From NCBI GenBank assembly GCA_037179385.1, contig CM074187.1, forward strand, positions 3,348,001 through 3,412,000: 64,000 nucleotides of DNA. Reading direction: 5' to 3'. Every line of letters begins with the position of its first letter. The stretch's first letter is position 1. The position numbers and the translations under genes were made by a program. The notes under the pieces are model-generated. The model worked only from the letters and a program-made list of their open reading frames with translations. It was not told where the DNA came from and made no database searches. Positions 1 to 12,190 of this stretch are shown one piece after another. Source of the DNA: Holothuria scabra. Taxonomy: Eukaryota > Echinodermata > Holothuroidea > Aspidochirotida > Holothuriidae.

Positions 1-3000
1 GCTGAAATGCTAGATATATAGTTCAACTAGTTCTGAACGAATGCTAAACTTTCTACGGGGGGGGGGGGGGGGATAAAGCGACAAGTGGGTCGTTGTTGGG
101 TTTTCTCACGCTGTTAGCACTATTTTAACTTTTTTACTTACTAGCCGCGAAAAGTTGTCACGGTAACTTAGAAGTATTGGTATTTTAGCTTACCTATTTC
201 AATTAGATTCCCGAAGAATGCTTTGTGTCGTTCGATGGTGATGTTTGCAAGAAAGCGTGTGTAATTTTCTGCATTTAGTGATCAGAATACTGGGTTTTCA
301 CTTACAGTAATGAAAGCTGGCGACATCTGTGACAAATATTCTTATCAGTTAAGACGACCTTCCATCCATGTTGATAACAAATGAAAAGGACACCTTTGTA
401 CGCTGGACTTGACTTGTTGTCATTCCTGGGTTTGCGTTACACTCAGAAGTCAAAGTATAAATGTCGACCGTTCAGGTCAAGGGGCAGAATTCTCTAACCA
501 TGCAGACGGCATTCTGCTAAGTTTATTAATTCGAGAAGCTTCCTTCGGTTGAGATAAAACGTGGGCAATGATTTTGCCCAATGGCCGCTGATAAGCCCAG
601 TGACATTTATTTAATTTATTCATTAAGTTAAAATGTTCCCGTTTAAAATTTGGCAGAAACCTAAATATTTGAGGAGATATCTAAAACACTTCCTGTTCAT
701 TCCTGAAATAGCAAAAAGGGTACTTTTGCTTGAGAAGTAACGAAGGCATACACTGTACCATTTTAAAACGTTTTACCTGGCGGAACCGTGTTGAAAATTT
801 GCTTTCCTCAACGGCTTGTTAAGGAGGGAAATGATCCTTTGATTGCTTTCAGTTGTTACAGACGACCTGAACTACTGTCACTACTGTATTATTTCTAGTA
901 CTTCAGAGAAATGTCAGGAATAAGATGATGCGAGGCCTACGAGTCAGCTATGCACATAATTCAAAAGAAAAGGAAAGCAAGATTTTCCATCTCTTCCTGC
1001 TTTTTGAGTAAATAGGTCTGGTCGATGCATTCTTCGACGTGATCTCTCCATGAGATGTAAGTAGTGTTTGAAATATTTTTCACTTTGACATCCAGTGACC
1101 TGAGATGACCTTTGACTTCCAACTTAAAAAATGGAAATCATGTACTCAATATATATTATCCACACGTAAGGTATATGTTTCAATAAAACTTCGATGCTTG
1201 AAATATCGTTATTGCAACGACCTTTGGACTACGAAATCAATAGGGTTCATCTTTACAAAATTTGAGACCATCCTCATGGCAAGAAAGATAATTCTTTTAA
1301 AAAGAGTGTTGTCGAGCCATGGGAGGCACCAGGATTTGCCCGACAGGGGCCAGAATTTCAAGGCCCCGACAAAGGTGATGCTATGTCCCGGTGGGAAGTG
1401 ACTTCGCAGAATTTGAGGCGTGCGCGAAACTTTTTTGGCTTTCTTGTAAAAAATCTAGACTTTATTACAAGTGAAATAAAAAAGTTTAAAAGAAATTTGG
1501 CTTTGGTTAGAACCATGAAAAATTTTGGGAGTCTATTGAAGAATCTGTCTTTCATATGGAAAAAAATAAAAAACGTTATATAGACGACAGCTGAAATGCT
1601 TTTGAGGTTACGCTTTAAATCGCACTAGACCTACGCACTCAGGCTTCAAGACGAGACTAAAAGTTTGCCCGGAAAGTTTTCCCCTTTTTTGGACGAATAT
1701 TTGAAAATTAAAGGCTTATAATATTAGAGAAATTATGGAATTTAATGAAAGAAAATTTGGTTTTTAGGTTTCAATGAAAAAATTGTTTTTCTAATGATGT
1801 GCCTTTCAAGAGCAAAATTAGGTAGTATGCTGGAAATTTAACAGAGTTGGCTTGGTTATTTATTGTACTAAGTATCCATAGAAATTGGCAAATTTTGCCA
1901 CTTTCAACAATATGAAGCTTATTTTGGAGAAAAATTGTAATTTTATGACAGTTTTGAGGTTTTATGGAAGAATCGTACCTTATGATAAGAAAAATCAAGT
2001 ATGGGGTGTGATTTGAAGTTTCGTTGAATAGCATCATGCAGATTCAGGCCCGCAGACCATATTTGAACATTCTCCCAAGGAAAAAGTTTGTTTTGCATAT
2101 GTTTGAAGTTTCATATTTTATTTCATTGTCATAGGCGTTCGGGAGCATTTCAGTTTGGGAGAGGCAGAATTGTTCTTGTCCAAAAATGTAATCCTGCCCG
2201 AAATGTTATCTAGGTTGAGCGCACAGAAATTTTCGAAAAATTGAGAGCCCCAGACAGCAGGAAATGGCATTTCCCGTGTTCGAAACTAGAATTAAAGAAG
2301 TCATTACTTCGAGCTTTCTTTCGGTATAAAATTTTCACTTCATAATACTGCCCAGAACGTAAACTAACTTACAAGCATGCATTGTTCTGTTAAATAATCT
2401 GTTCGAGCAAAACACTGTCTATGCGGAGCACCACCATCACTTGGCGCGGAGCGTACAAAAAAATGTTCACAAATCTGACTTCAGATATCCGGAATGGCAT
2501 TTCCTAGACTTATAACTTAAAATGAAGCAGTCGTTATTTTTAGCTTAACGTTAAAACACCCCAACTTGCTTAATGGTCAGAAAAGTACTAATAAAAGGTA
2601 CTGCTACAATTAGATGTAATGGTCTTGCCTCTTTTCGCCGGGGGGGGGGGGGACTAAGCAACCGAATTGAAAACATATTATAATGTGTTCGACTGTATCA
2701 AGAATCTTCCCACAGCGATGTCCTAGTAGCAAAAATGTGGTAAATATTTCTTTGGATTTTCTTATGATATTACATTTTCATCTGCCATCAACAACGGTTT
2801 AATCAAACGTTTGTTTCGCCACGTTTATACCACAGATTGCAGATTACAATTTTTGGGGAATTTGTGAATAAAGGGCAAGGTAAATTTTTCTTGCTAGACC
2901 ATCTGTCAATGCAGGGACTAAAAGGGAGCTCCCTGGTCAATAGTTGAGTGTATCCTAATCTTCTGGTAATTTTTCAACGAAGGATGGTAATACAGTATAA

Positions 3001-6000
3001 TTTTTCAGTCATTCTTTATGTTCAAAACAATTCTCTTTACACTATTGCCATTGTCTTGCTCCGTTTCACGGATTTTGATAGGCCATTCAATGTATTAAAA
3101 ATTTTCCAAACCACTTCCTTGATTAACTTGAATGATGATAGTATCTGTCACGGCTGGAATACCAGACGGCGTATGACGCCGCTTTTCTGTTAATGCCCTT
3201 AAGTTTACAAATACTTGGAACAGTTTGGGTAGAGTCATACAAGATATTTCAATCAAGGGACTGTTGAAAACTTCGTCCTGATTGAGCAATGTAGACATCT
3301 TTATTTGAAAACTGACTTTAATCTCTCTTAGTTCAGACCTTACATTTTCGCAATTTATATAGACTAAACCAATCTAGATTGGCGGGTAGGGTCAAGGATA
3401 TCCATGGTCCCTCTCGAAAGAGGCCCTTGTAGCGAGCCAACGTCGCCATTTATTTATTTCTTAAGGAAACGAATTGTTTTGGTTTTATCAAATTGAATAT
3501 CTTCGTTTTAAAATGAGACAATGAATTTATCATCTACGGTATAACACACTTGCTGTCAATCGAGACCATATTAACAGAAATTACGGAACATTTTGGGGTA
3601 CAAAAAGGAAATTAAAATGTGAAGCACCATCAAAATCAATGTCTTATTGGAGGGGAAAGTTAAGGGAATTATTATGATTGAATGCACACTGAAAACTCTG
3701 AATAGTAAGGCTTCAAGACTGAGATAAGGGCAGTGTTTGTGGTTCTATATCAATAGGTTCAAAAGCTCACTCTAGTAAAGTGCATGTTTGTTCTTTTCAA
3801 AAACCCTTTTCAACAATTTTCCATTGGCAAAAACAAGGTAGGAGGAAAATGAGTTAATGTAGGGCTACAAAACAGGGATGTAGTGAATCGTTCTGACTTG
3901 TTATTGTTAGAAAAACTGCATTATAGTTGTCAGTAAGAGACAAGTGAATGGATAATTTAACGGGAAGGAACAGTCTTCCCAATCCTATTTAGAAGAAACG
4001 GCTGAATCTCACACTCTGCCTTTTCATATGTCTTCAGAGAATTTCTCATACCGTTTTAACACTTCAGTATTGCATAGTAAAGGTAAACTAAGGAGGTACT
4101 CCAAGTAAATTTATTAACATTTTAGAAAAAGAACCCAAAGTGTCACATGACTCTGAAGAGCCAATTCTTAGAGAGGATAGTGTTCTACACTAGTTCATGT
4201 TGGGGAGACTGTCCTTGCTCTTTAAGAAATTCAGACAACATGACTAACATTATAGTAAATATGGTTGTTAATGTAGTTACAAAGTAAGATGGCGCAAATT
4301 ACATCAAGGGATTTCGCATGCACACACGCATATAACTACGACACTTCAAATGGGTGAAGTATTCTCTGTACAAATCTGCAATACAATCTTCACGAGAAAC
4401 AACTGGTATTGTCGCAATCTTTTCGTAAAGCTTAAAGGTCAATTCCATTAAAAATAAATAACATGCGTTTGTCTAATGGAAATGAACTACTTCAATTATA
4501 GTAATTGGTTGAATTGAATAACAAGATGAATAATTTTCATAAAGAAAAGCTTTAAACAAAGAAAAAGGACTCTGCTCCGTACATCCTAATGGAGAACAGA
4601 TCCACACTGGGCAAACAACCCATCAATGTAATTGAACTTCTTGCTTGAAAATATAACCTACAAAAAGTCTTAACAGAGGTTGAAGAATCGCTAAATAGCA
4701 ATTTGTTTTTCTTCAAAGCTCTAACTGGTCCTAGGTAACCACCTATCATGTCTTATTCTGGAAAATGAATTGATACACCCTGTAAGTCCTAAATTATACT
4801 CTGCAAACTCTGTTCAATTCAATGAGAAGGTAAATAAATTGACTTCATATATTTTCAGTTCAGTCACGTCGCTTAGGAACATGTTTATAGCTTGTTGCTT
4901 ACCGATGTGCACAAAACTGACAGTTACGTAATTACAAAGGACAAATCGAATTTTAAACACGTTCTCAATCCAAAGGAAAAAGTATATAATGACAGATGTT
5001 TTAATATTTCTATACATTTCGAAGAACCTAATCAACAGGGAAAATGTGTGAAGTTGGTTTCTAATATTTTTTTCATTAGTTTATTTGAAAAAGGAGTTAC
5101 TTACCTTTCATCAGTTAATACGAACATAAGTTATTCTGTCTGATTATCCTCACTTTATTCGTTTCAGTTTGTGTCTAATGAAAGACGTGGTGTCCTTCTC
5201 CTTTGTTTTAAAGGTCATACACGGAAAGAAGGGCATGCCTTTCAAATGACCTTACTGAGAAAACGTGCTATTATTCAGTGCCAGATCTATGCATTTCAAC
5301 ATCTCACGTCTAACAAGAACTTTAAGAAAATACATCAGCAAATGCTATAGTGTCACCATAAAAAGAACAAATAAGGTTTTATGCTTTACAACATTAAGTC
5401 CAATCTGCCTCATACGTTTTTACAGTATACACAAAACTGAATTAATTTCCGTCTGAAGCGTTCTTTGTAGGTTTAAAATGTAGGCTAATTATGCTTTTTG
5501 GCGGAAGGTTGGTTTTCTTGTTTTCATTGTTTGGTACAAATACATGGTATCGAATACAAGCCATAATTGGTGCAGCTATTATTTTCTTCCTTTCCACTCA
5601 GGCCTTATTAAGGAGTAAACGCTATGCAATTTCAACAACCGTTTGAATTGGTATTTCATTTTCGCCTGTTTCGACTTAAAACATTATTGATTAGGTTACA
5701 AGTAATGTGACGGCCGTGGCATTTAATCACATTTAGGCGACCCAAAGTGGATAATCAGTGCAATGCAAAGGCTATATCGCAGATACCATGCAGTTTCCAA
5801 CTTACGAAGACATAGGTTCGCTGGTTCACCTTCTCGGATAAATCTCGAAAGAAAATAAATTTTTTATGCCAGTCAAAAAATGACAAAAAGTTTTGCTCAG
5901 ATATGCAAAGCAGATATTACTTAATCCTTAAATTCTCAGTTCCTTAAAAAATTCGTCAATGTATACAGTTGTGTTACGGACGCTGTCTGTACTATTACTT

Positions 6001-7842
6001 TCTTGAGTACAAAACACTTTTTTCCGGAGTACTCTTTGCACAAGCCTAAACATTTTTTGTGGTAGGCGATGGCCAGTTTCAACTTTCTGGAGTCATATTT
6101 CCATAGCTGACCCAAATTTTAAGTAAAGTTTTTCTTGGTAAACCTTATACTGTCAATCAATTACGAAGATATATAACGTAACGACAGAAGGGTATATATC
6201 TGGTGTGTTGCAATTCTTCTCCCAGGCGGTAAATCGAAATCAGACAAATAAGGAGGATGATTAAAAAAGTTAGCATAAGTTGTACATGATCGGACTAGTG
6301 GTCTAGCCAAAAGGGCAAGGTTTTACAACTTTTCAATCATCTTTGTTTTTGGAAACAAGGACATAACTAGGCGTAACAGAATGTCATTCCTATGGAAGCA
6401 AAGAAACGAAAAGTAAGTTTTTAAGTCGCCTACTTCGTTTCCCTAGCATGTTTCTATAAAAAAAAAAGTATTAGTGGGAAGGTTTGGCGCATAAGGAGTG
6501 TATATGCTTTCATGAAGGCGGCGATTTAATCTGTTTTGACAACACATCGTTCAAATAACAACCTTATTTACGCACAGAAAGGACGGACTATAATATCACA
6601 GCATGGATTATGGACCGGGAACACAATGCTTTTTGCAAGTAACCATTTATCTTGTTCTCTCATTTTCCCCTATGACTGTAATAATTTTCCTTAATAACTT
6701 AATAGCTCTAGCCCTCTAAAATTTAAACACAACAAAACGTAACATTATATGCAAGACATAGCCAAATTGACCTGTTCTAAGTTAAATTTTTTGATACGCT
6801 GTTACCCTTCACACCGTATAAGTAAATTAAGAAAACACAATTGCGATTACATGAATATTAGCAATTTTGACCATGTACAGGGTGATAACCTATTGTAGGA
6901 ATGAATTTTACTGAAAGTGCATATATCAGAATTGTGTTCAGAACCCTTGTATATGTTGTAATGTAGTTGAGCAGGGAATTACTAACGACTCCTTGGTTTG
7001 AAAGTGTCATACCCCTTAATCAGACGTTGATTTTCAATTACAGCTGAAAATTGCTATAGGCCTATTGCTGCCACAAAGTAACACTTTCGTGTTAGCTCAC
7101 CTTTAATTTTTGGTCGTTAAATCTTTTGATCGTTTTTTGATCGATATCTCCAAGATCCAAACCCTAATCATCATCACAGAATGGTTCTTTCTTCTCTAGT
7201 TTTAATCATCATGATGTCAGAGTATACTCCTTTAATAGGCCTTTACATACACGCCTGTATCCTGTATAGTGGGAATATACATACCTAAAATCATTTAATG
7301 ATTAAAAGGGTGAGGGATTGGGTTTTCCTCCAAATCACATTTTTGTCCCTCAAACAATTTTACTGAACTATTTCAACGACAGTCATGGGATGGAGTAATG
7401 AACGTACTGATGTTGTCAAACCCAGCGTTAAATTTTATTAAACAGAAACCATTCAGATTTTAAATGGTTTACACAGTGGTTTGGACACTTCCCATTCAAA
7501 CTAATTTTTTACCAGTTCAGATAACCATCTGCATGTTCATGCCCAGTTAGCATCATTTATAAACTACTTGGAACCATCAAGACCTGCATTCGAGTAATCT
7601 GTGTTTTTGCGAAAGGTCCCGAATGGAATTTAACCCTGAAAAATTAAGAAACAGTGGAAGAAAGTATAATCGATGATTTCAAGAAACAGTTTAAAAATTT
7701 TCATGTTTATCTTGAAAATTATATGAGTTCTTTAGCAAAGTAATGATGAAGGTAACGCTGGGCAAATTTCCTCAAAAACGAGACTAGGCCTAACCTGGGA
7801 TATGTTTTAAAATGCATTCGCTTTTGGTGGTTTACCTTTATA
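1..7842. other. No gene recognised; AT-rich intergenic DNA
   Basis: Six-frame reading gives only short chance-length frames with no recognisable domain. The visible structure is two isolated G-tracts, at 57-72 and about 2640-2652, and one copy of a dispersed conserved core at 4142-4165 that recurs at 17.7 and 47.8 kb. Nothing else stands out. Confidence 0.6.
4142..4165 (+). repeat. Dispersed repeat core, copy 1
   Basis: This 24-nt block begins GTCACATGACTCT and continues into AGAGCCAAT. Near-identical blocks occur at 17711-17732 and, on the other strand, at 47821-47844. The flanks are weakly similar: an ACTTCA-x-TATTGCA-like string lies roughly 50-70 nt to one side in copies 1 and 2. It is probably the best-conserved part of an old interspersed repeat. 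The family is unknown. Confidence 0.4.
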
Positions 7843-7844
7843 AT

Positions 7845-8085
7845 GAGGACCGCGTGTTTGGTCTAACGGAGAGCATCCGCCTCTCACGGAAGGCCCGGGT
7901 TGGCTTCCCAGGTCGACTCATACCAAAGACTAAAAAAGGAACTTCCTGCCGTTGTGCGTGATGCTCCGCATATGGATCAGGGAAAACAAACCAGTGAGCC
8001 ACAACTAGGCAAAAGGCCGTGGCCGCTCGACTTGAACAAATAAATTGGAAACTTGGCCGTAAAACTCCATCTAACCCTTAATAAA
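7845..8085 (+). repeat. tRNA-derived SINE (tRNA-Glu-like head)
   Basis: The head carries a pol III A box (TGGTCTAACGG, 7859-7869) and a degenerate B box (GGTTGGCTTCC, 7898-7908). Between them is a CTCTCAC anticodon-loop-like segment, which resembles tRNA-Glu(CTC). The body runs on through GTGAGCCACAACT and GGCCGTGGCC to CCATCTAAC near 8075. The same tail sequence recurs near 20,860-20,950, which supports a real repeat family rather than a tRNA gene. The B box has lost the invariant TTCGA, so this copy is probably silent. Confidence 0.6.
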
Positions 8086-9781
8086 AAGACTAGGCAATAC
8101 TGACGTCATGCTTAGTAACCGTGACGTAATCAATAGTGACAGAAACTGCCACCTTCGTGGTGGACAATCTTAGCTGGCTATGAACTCGCATGCACAACAA
8201 CAACATACACATCGTGTAGCATTGTTATAGGTTACTATAGGTTACCATGAGTCGGTCCCTTAAAAAGTGTTTTACATAAAAAACCTGATACGTTTTCCAC
8301 GCACGGCAGTGACCGATTCAACGTATGGACCTACTAAAGGTATACATACTTTACTGCATCTTCAGTAAACGAGGCGCGGCATATATTTACAACTTACAGG
8401 CCAGTTAGTGCTTAGCAGCTAACCTCCGGCTTTTTGTTTTGAAAATGACGAGGTCCGATCATTTTAATAGACTGGGCAGCGCAAAATAAAAGAACGGTGT
8501 GAAAGAGAAATGGACGTTGTGCCTTAGGCTGTAAAAAAGATTCCACCGGTCAAGTGACGTTGAGAACTCACACACTTCATGGCCAAGCTAATACTGCTGT
8601 GGATCTAAAGTAACTTGTAATTGCATGTTAGCTACGACATGTTTACCATTAAATATTGAAGGGAATGTTTTATATCTTTTATTCATTAGAATTTGGAGGC
8701 CTAAGATAATTTGAACGTGGATGAAGTCTTGACTTATTGGGTAAGCATTTCCTCCACCTTGACTACTTGCCTTGGGACCTGAACGAGACAAAAAACAACA
8801 CCCATTGTATTGCGAAGTCAGCCTACGTTAACAAATAACAATTTACGGAAGGACTCCCATGGTAGCTGGCTAAGGCGGCGTAGTATTTGCCCGGCCGATT
8901 AGTCTCATAACTGAATATCAACAACGTTGCTTTAACACCCGACAGTTTCATTCGATAGCAGGATGCCATTTATGTATAAGTCAGACCCATTTTATCATTA
9001 TTTACAGATTAATTCAGTGCAGCTTTGCATAAGTATAGCTAGCAATGTAAGACTGTATATCTCATACGGGCCTAGGCCGCACTGGCTACACTAGGTCATT
9101 TCTAACTCAGCTACAGCATACAGGAAATGTTTAACAGTATAAACTGCCTAGGCTATTCAAGAAATGCATTATTTCTAGAATTTCTTTAGGAGATGGTCAC
9201 TTTTCATGTGTAAATAGGCTTCCAGAAATTCCCAAATTGTCAGTTTTGGCTGCTCGACTTTTATCGGTAGGCACAATGTTAATTCAGTCTATGCGACAGG
9301 TGTCTCAGCGACATTCTATGGGATCTACGAGAAATTTTTCAGCTATTACTTTTACTATGTTGTCCGCATCATGAGACAATGTTGATTAATTACCCCAACC
9401 CTCTTAACGGTTCGCTACTGATGAAGTTGGGCCATAAATTGAGCCAAAGCAACAGACACCGGTCTAGCCTTCTGGTCACAGAGACCAAACCAACAATAAT
9501 CAACCCCCAACATAATCTATAATGCCACCCAAGTCTTTCGTATGAAATCTACACTAAAGATTTCGGGCCTTTCCTTCAAATGTGCTTATAGTTTGCTGAC
9601 TACCCATGTAACGTCGGATGGTGCACCGCCTACCCTTACTTTACTTTCGGGTGTTCCTTCCTAATTTTCAGAAAAAGATGAAAAAACTTTAGTTCTTCAC
9701 TTCTATTTGAAAGTTTACTGCACAAAATTTCACCAGTTTTAACCGAAATAGATTTAGTTTTTTCGATTACACGGCTTTCCT
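8086..9781. other. No gene recognised
   Basis: AT-rich sequence with scattered stops in all frames. I see no repeat, RNA gene or coding signal that I can support. Confidence 0.5.
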
Positions 9782-9962
9782 AATGTATCTTAATGCCACC
9801 ACGCAAAACAAAGTACGTGTGTTGTGCTTTCCAGGCACATAATATACAGCGCTTGTGGCTCGCGCCAACCAACTTTATCCTCACATGTGCACCACAATTG
9901 CACGAAGGACGAATTGACGTTGGCATATAACGTGGTATTGCATACTCTATACAGCCATTGCA

Positions 9963-10078
9963 ATGGTGGCCGAGTGGTTCCGGTGACTGAGTTTTCCGGG
10001 GACCGAGTTGTCTCGGTGTCCGAGTTGATCAAGGGCCGAGATGTCCGGGCCGAGTTGTCCCAAGGGTCGAGTTGACTG
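9963..10078 (+). repeat. GGCCGAGTTGTC-type short repeat block
   Basis: About seven imperfect units of the form GGNCCGAGTTGTCC lie head to tail, some with GAGATGTCC in place of GAGTTGTCC. The block is GC-rich and conspicuous against AT-rich flanks. The same words occur in reverse orientation at 47266-47350 and forward at 47984-48049, so they mark a dispersed family that I infer to be a non-autonomous DNA transposon end. Confidence 0.55.
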
Positions 10079-10303
10079 GACACTCTGTATCCCACTAAGT
10101 GGTTAAATTACAAAAAAATTACATAGTCGGAAATTCGTTTCCAGTACTAACTCGTGGGTCATTGGTACAAAAAATCATATTCGTGTGTTCACCAAGAAAT
10201 TTCCTCGCACACCTGTTTAATGAACTAATTTTACCATATTCCAGTTCTTGAATAACTGTTACGGTACGCTTTATGGGGAAATACTAAACACACCCATACC
10301 AAA

Positions 10304-10650
10304 ATCCTCTATAGAATTCTATAGAAAAATTTCCATAGAAACTGTATGACATTTCCTCGAGAAATTCCTAAAGCCCTTCTAAAGGAAAAGCCTGTAGAAT
10401 CTCTATAGAACCTCATAGAGTTTCTTTAGAACAGCTCCTTAGAAACTTTTTAGAGACCCTTAAGAAATCCCACAGAGGTACTTTAGAAAAGTGGGCCACT
10501 TTTCTAAAGGAATTCTATGGGTCTCTATAACTCTATAAGTTTCTACAGAGAATTAGTGGAATTCTAAGCTGTATAGAGGGTCTATACAAACAGTAGCCGA
10601 TAGAGGTTCTATAGAAAAATTGGCCTCTTTTCTATAGGAATTGCATGGAA
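10304..10650. repeat. Foldback repeat built of TTCTATAGAA-type words
   Basis: The region is saturated with variants of TTCTATAGAA and TCTATAGAG. It folds on a perfect odd palindrome at 10481-10509 (14-nt arms around one central G, arm CTTTAGAAAAGTGG). The flanks are roughly mirror-related outward: TAGAGACCC lies on the left arm and its complement on the right. Because the unit is itself self-complementary, many registers of pairing are possible. A related block lies at 11265-11530. Confidence 0.55.
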
Positions 10651-10990
10651 TTGTTTTACGGATTAATGCCTACAATTTGACATTACAGATGTATAAACTA
10701 AGCTTTCAGCATCCTAGGCATAATGAGCATGAAATTTTGCACCCAAGATGATTTTACATCTTCCAATATCCCCTTATGTCTCAGGAAAAAAAACCAGGGG
10801 GTCGAGAGCGGGGTTCCGCTTAATTGTTGAAGACATTCTTGAAAACGGAAAAACGGAATATGTAACCAAATTTATATGTACCACATCTGTGACTCGTTGG
10901 TTATACTTAAAAATGTTATTTTATATTTCTTAAAGAAAAACATTTCATACATCTTAATATTATCTATCTATATTGATGAAGTACTTATCT

Positions 10991-11021
10991 TTTCTGCAAA
11001 AAAAAAAATTTTTTTTTTGCC
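10991..11021. repeat. A-tract/T-tract palindrome
   Basis: A run of about eleven A is followed directly by about ten T, flanked by GC and a near-complementary TGC/GCC context. It is a simple AT cruciform-prone sequence between the two TTCTATAGAA-type blocks. Confidence 0.5.
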
Positions 11022-11264
11022 AAATACCTGATTAGTTTAAACCTACTATAAGCATAAATTTACAATTTTTGTGTCAAAATTTTGGCCACGCCCATTTTAC
11101 CCACTATCATACTTTTCGTAATTCAGTGCAGAGAGAACTTCAAGAAAACTTCTTTAATTTACAGCAGTATTTTGGATGCGGACCTCTTTATCATTGTAAA
11201 GGTCAAAGAAGGAATTTGAATGAACGTTTTATTTTGAAAATTATGCAAATAATATGCAAATTAG

Positions 11265-11530
11265 GTGTTCTATAGAAAATGTTTGGAAATTCTATAAAAC
11301 ATTTATGCAAGTTCTATCGAAACGTATGAATAAGTTGCTACAGAGTTTCTGTATAGACAATCCTGGACAATTAGTTTATAGAGATTGTCTTCGATAGAAA
11401 CGGCTATTCTATAAAATTCTAAATAAACATCAAATTTCTGTGAAGAAGAGTAAACATTTCTATTTTTATTTTTTAGAGTTCTATAGGGCTCTACAGGCAT
11501 TTCTATAGAATAATGTAGAAAACGTTTGTA
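11265..11530. repeat. Second TTCTATAGAA-type block
   Basis: The same word family as at 10304-10650 reappears here (TTCTATAGAAAA at the left, TTTCTATAGAATAATG at the right). About 600 nt of unrelated AT-rich sequence lies between the two blocks. They may be the two ends of one element or two independent insertions. No coding capacity was recognised. Confidence 0.45.
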
Positions 11531-11787
11531 TGGGCAGTAACTGTTTGTCACTTTTTACCATCCAGAAAAGGTTGATTCGTGCAAACCATGAGCACCGACG
11601 TTTTTGGAGTTATAAAGACTCTTCATAATTGATATAAATTGTTTTAATATCATTGTAATTTTGCATTATTGAATCTAAGGATATATGTAATGTATCAGTC
11701 TCTTTTCCTTAACTCTGCAATATTCGCGACCATACCAATCGACCGTTCGTGCCATTCCATTTTATAGTTTATCAGCCTTTCAGCTTA

Positions 11788-12188
11788 CACTCTAAAATCA
11801 AAAGAGTGCACTTAGTCACTCTTTGATCGAGTGAAAAGTGTAAATTCGTTCCATTAGAGTGATAATTCACTCCAAGAGGAGTTAAGTTCCCTCGAAAAAG
11901 AGTGAAGTTTACTCTGAAAAGAGTGAAATTCACTAGAAGAAGATGGAAAATTCACTCTTCCACGAGTGCCTGCAATGATCGCTCTTTTTTAAGAGCGATC
12001 ACCGTGGGCACTCCACCAAGAGTGAAACTTCGCTCGTTTTAAGGGAATTTCACTCTTTTTGGAGTGAACTTCACTCTTTTTGGAGGGAACTTCACTCCTC
12101 TTGGAGTGAATTATCACTCTAATGGAGTGAATTTACATTTTTCACTCGATCAAAGAGTGAGTAAGTTCACTCTTTTGATTTTAGAGTG
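11788..12188. mobile_element. 401-bp palindromic MITE/foldback with TA at both ends
   Basis: The left terminus CACTCTAAAATCAAAAGAGTG is mirrored by its reverse complement at 12168-12188. The two halves pair almost along their whole length around the centre at 11988 (GATCGCTC / GAGCGATC). Both arms are tiled by GAGTGAA and TTCACTC words. The element is immediately bounded by TA on each side (11786-11787 and 12189-12190), which is what Tc1/mariner-type transposases leave. There is no ORF, so if mobile it would be non-autonomous. Assignment to Tc1/mariner is inferred only from the TA. Confidence 0.75.
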
Positions 12189-12190
12189 TA

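Noticed and set aside
4877..5046. Open frame after a TTAG acceptor-like site (EHVYSLLLTDVHKTDS...), possible exon
   Set aside because: Composition is fairly protein-like, but there is no family match, no clear donor and no partner exon. Chance cannot be excluded.
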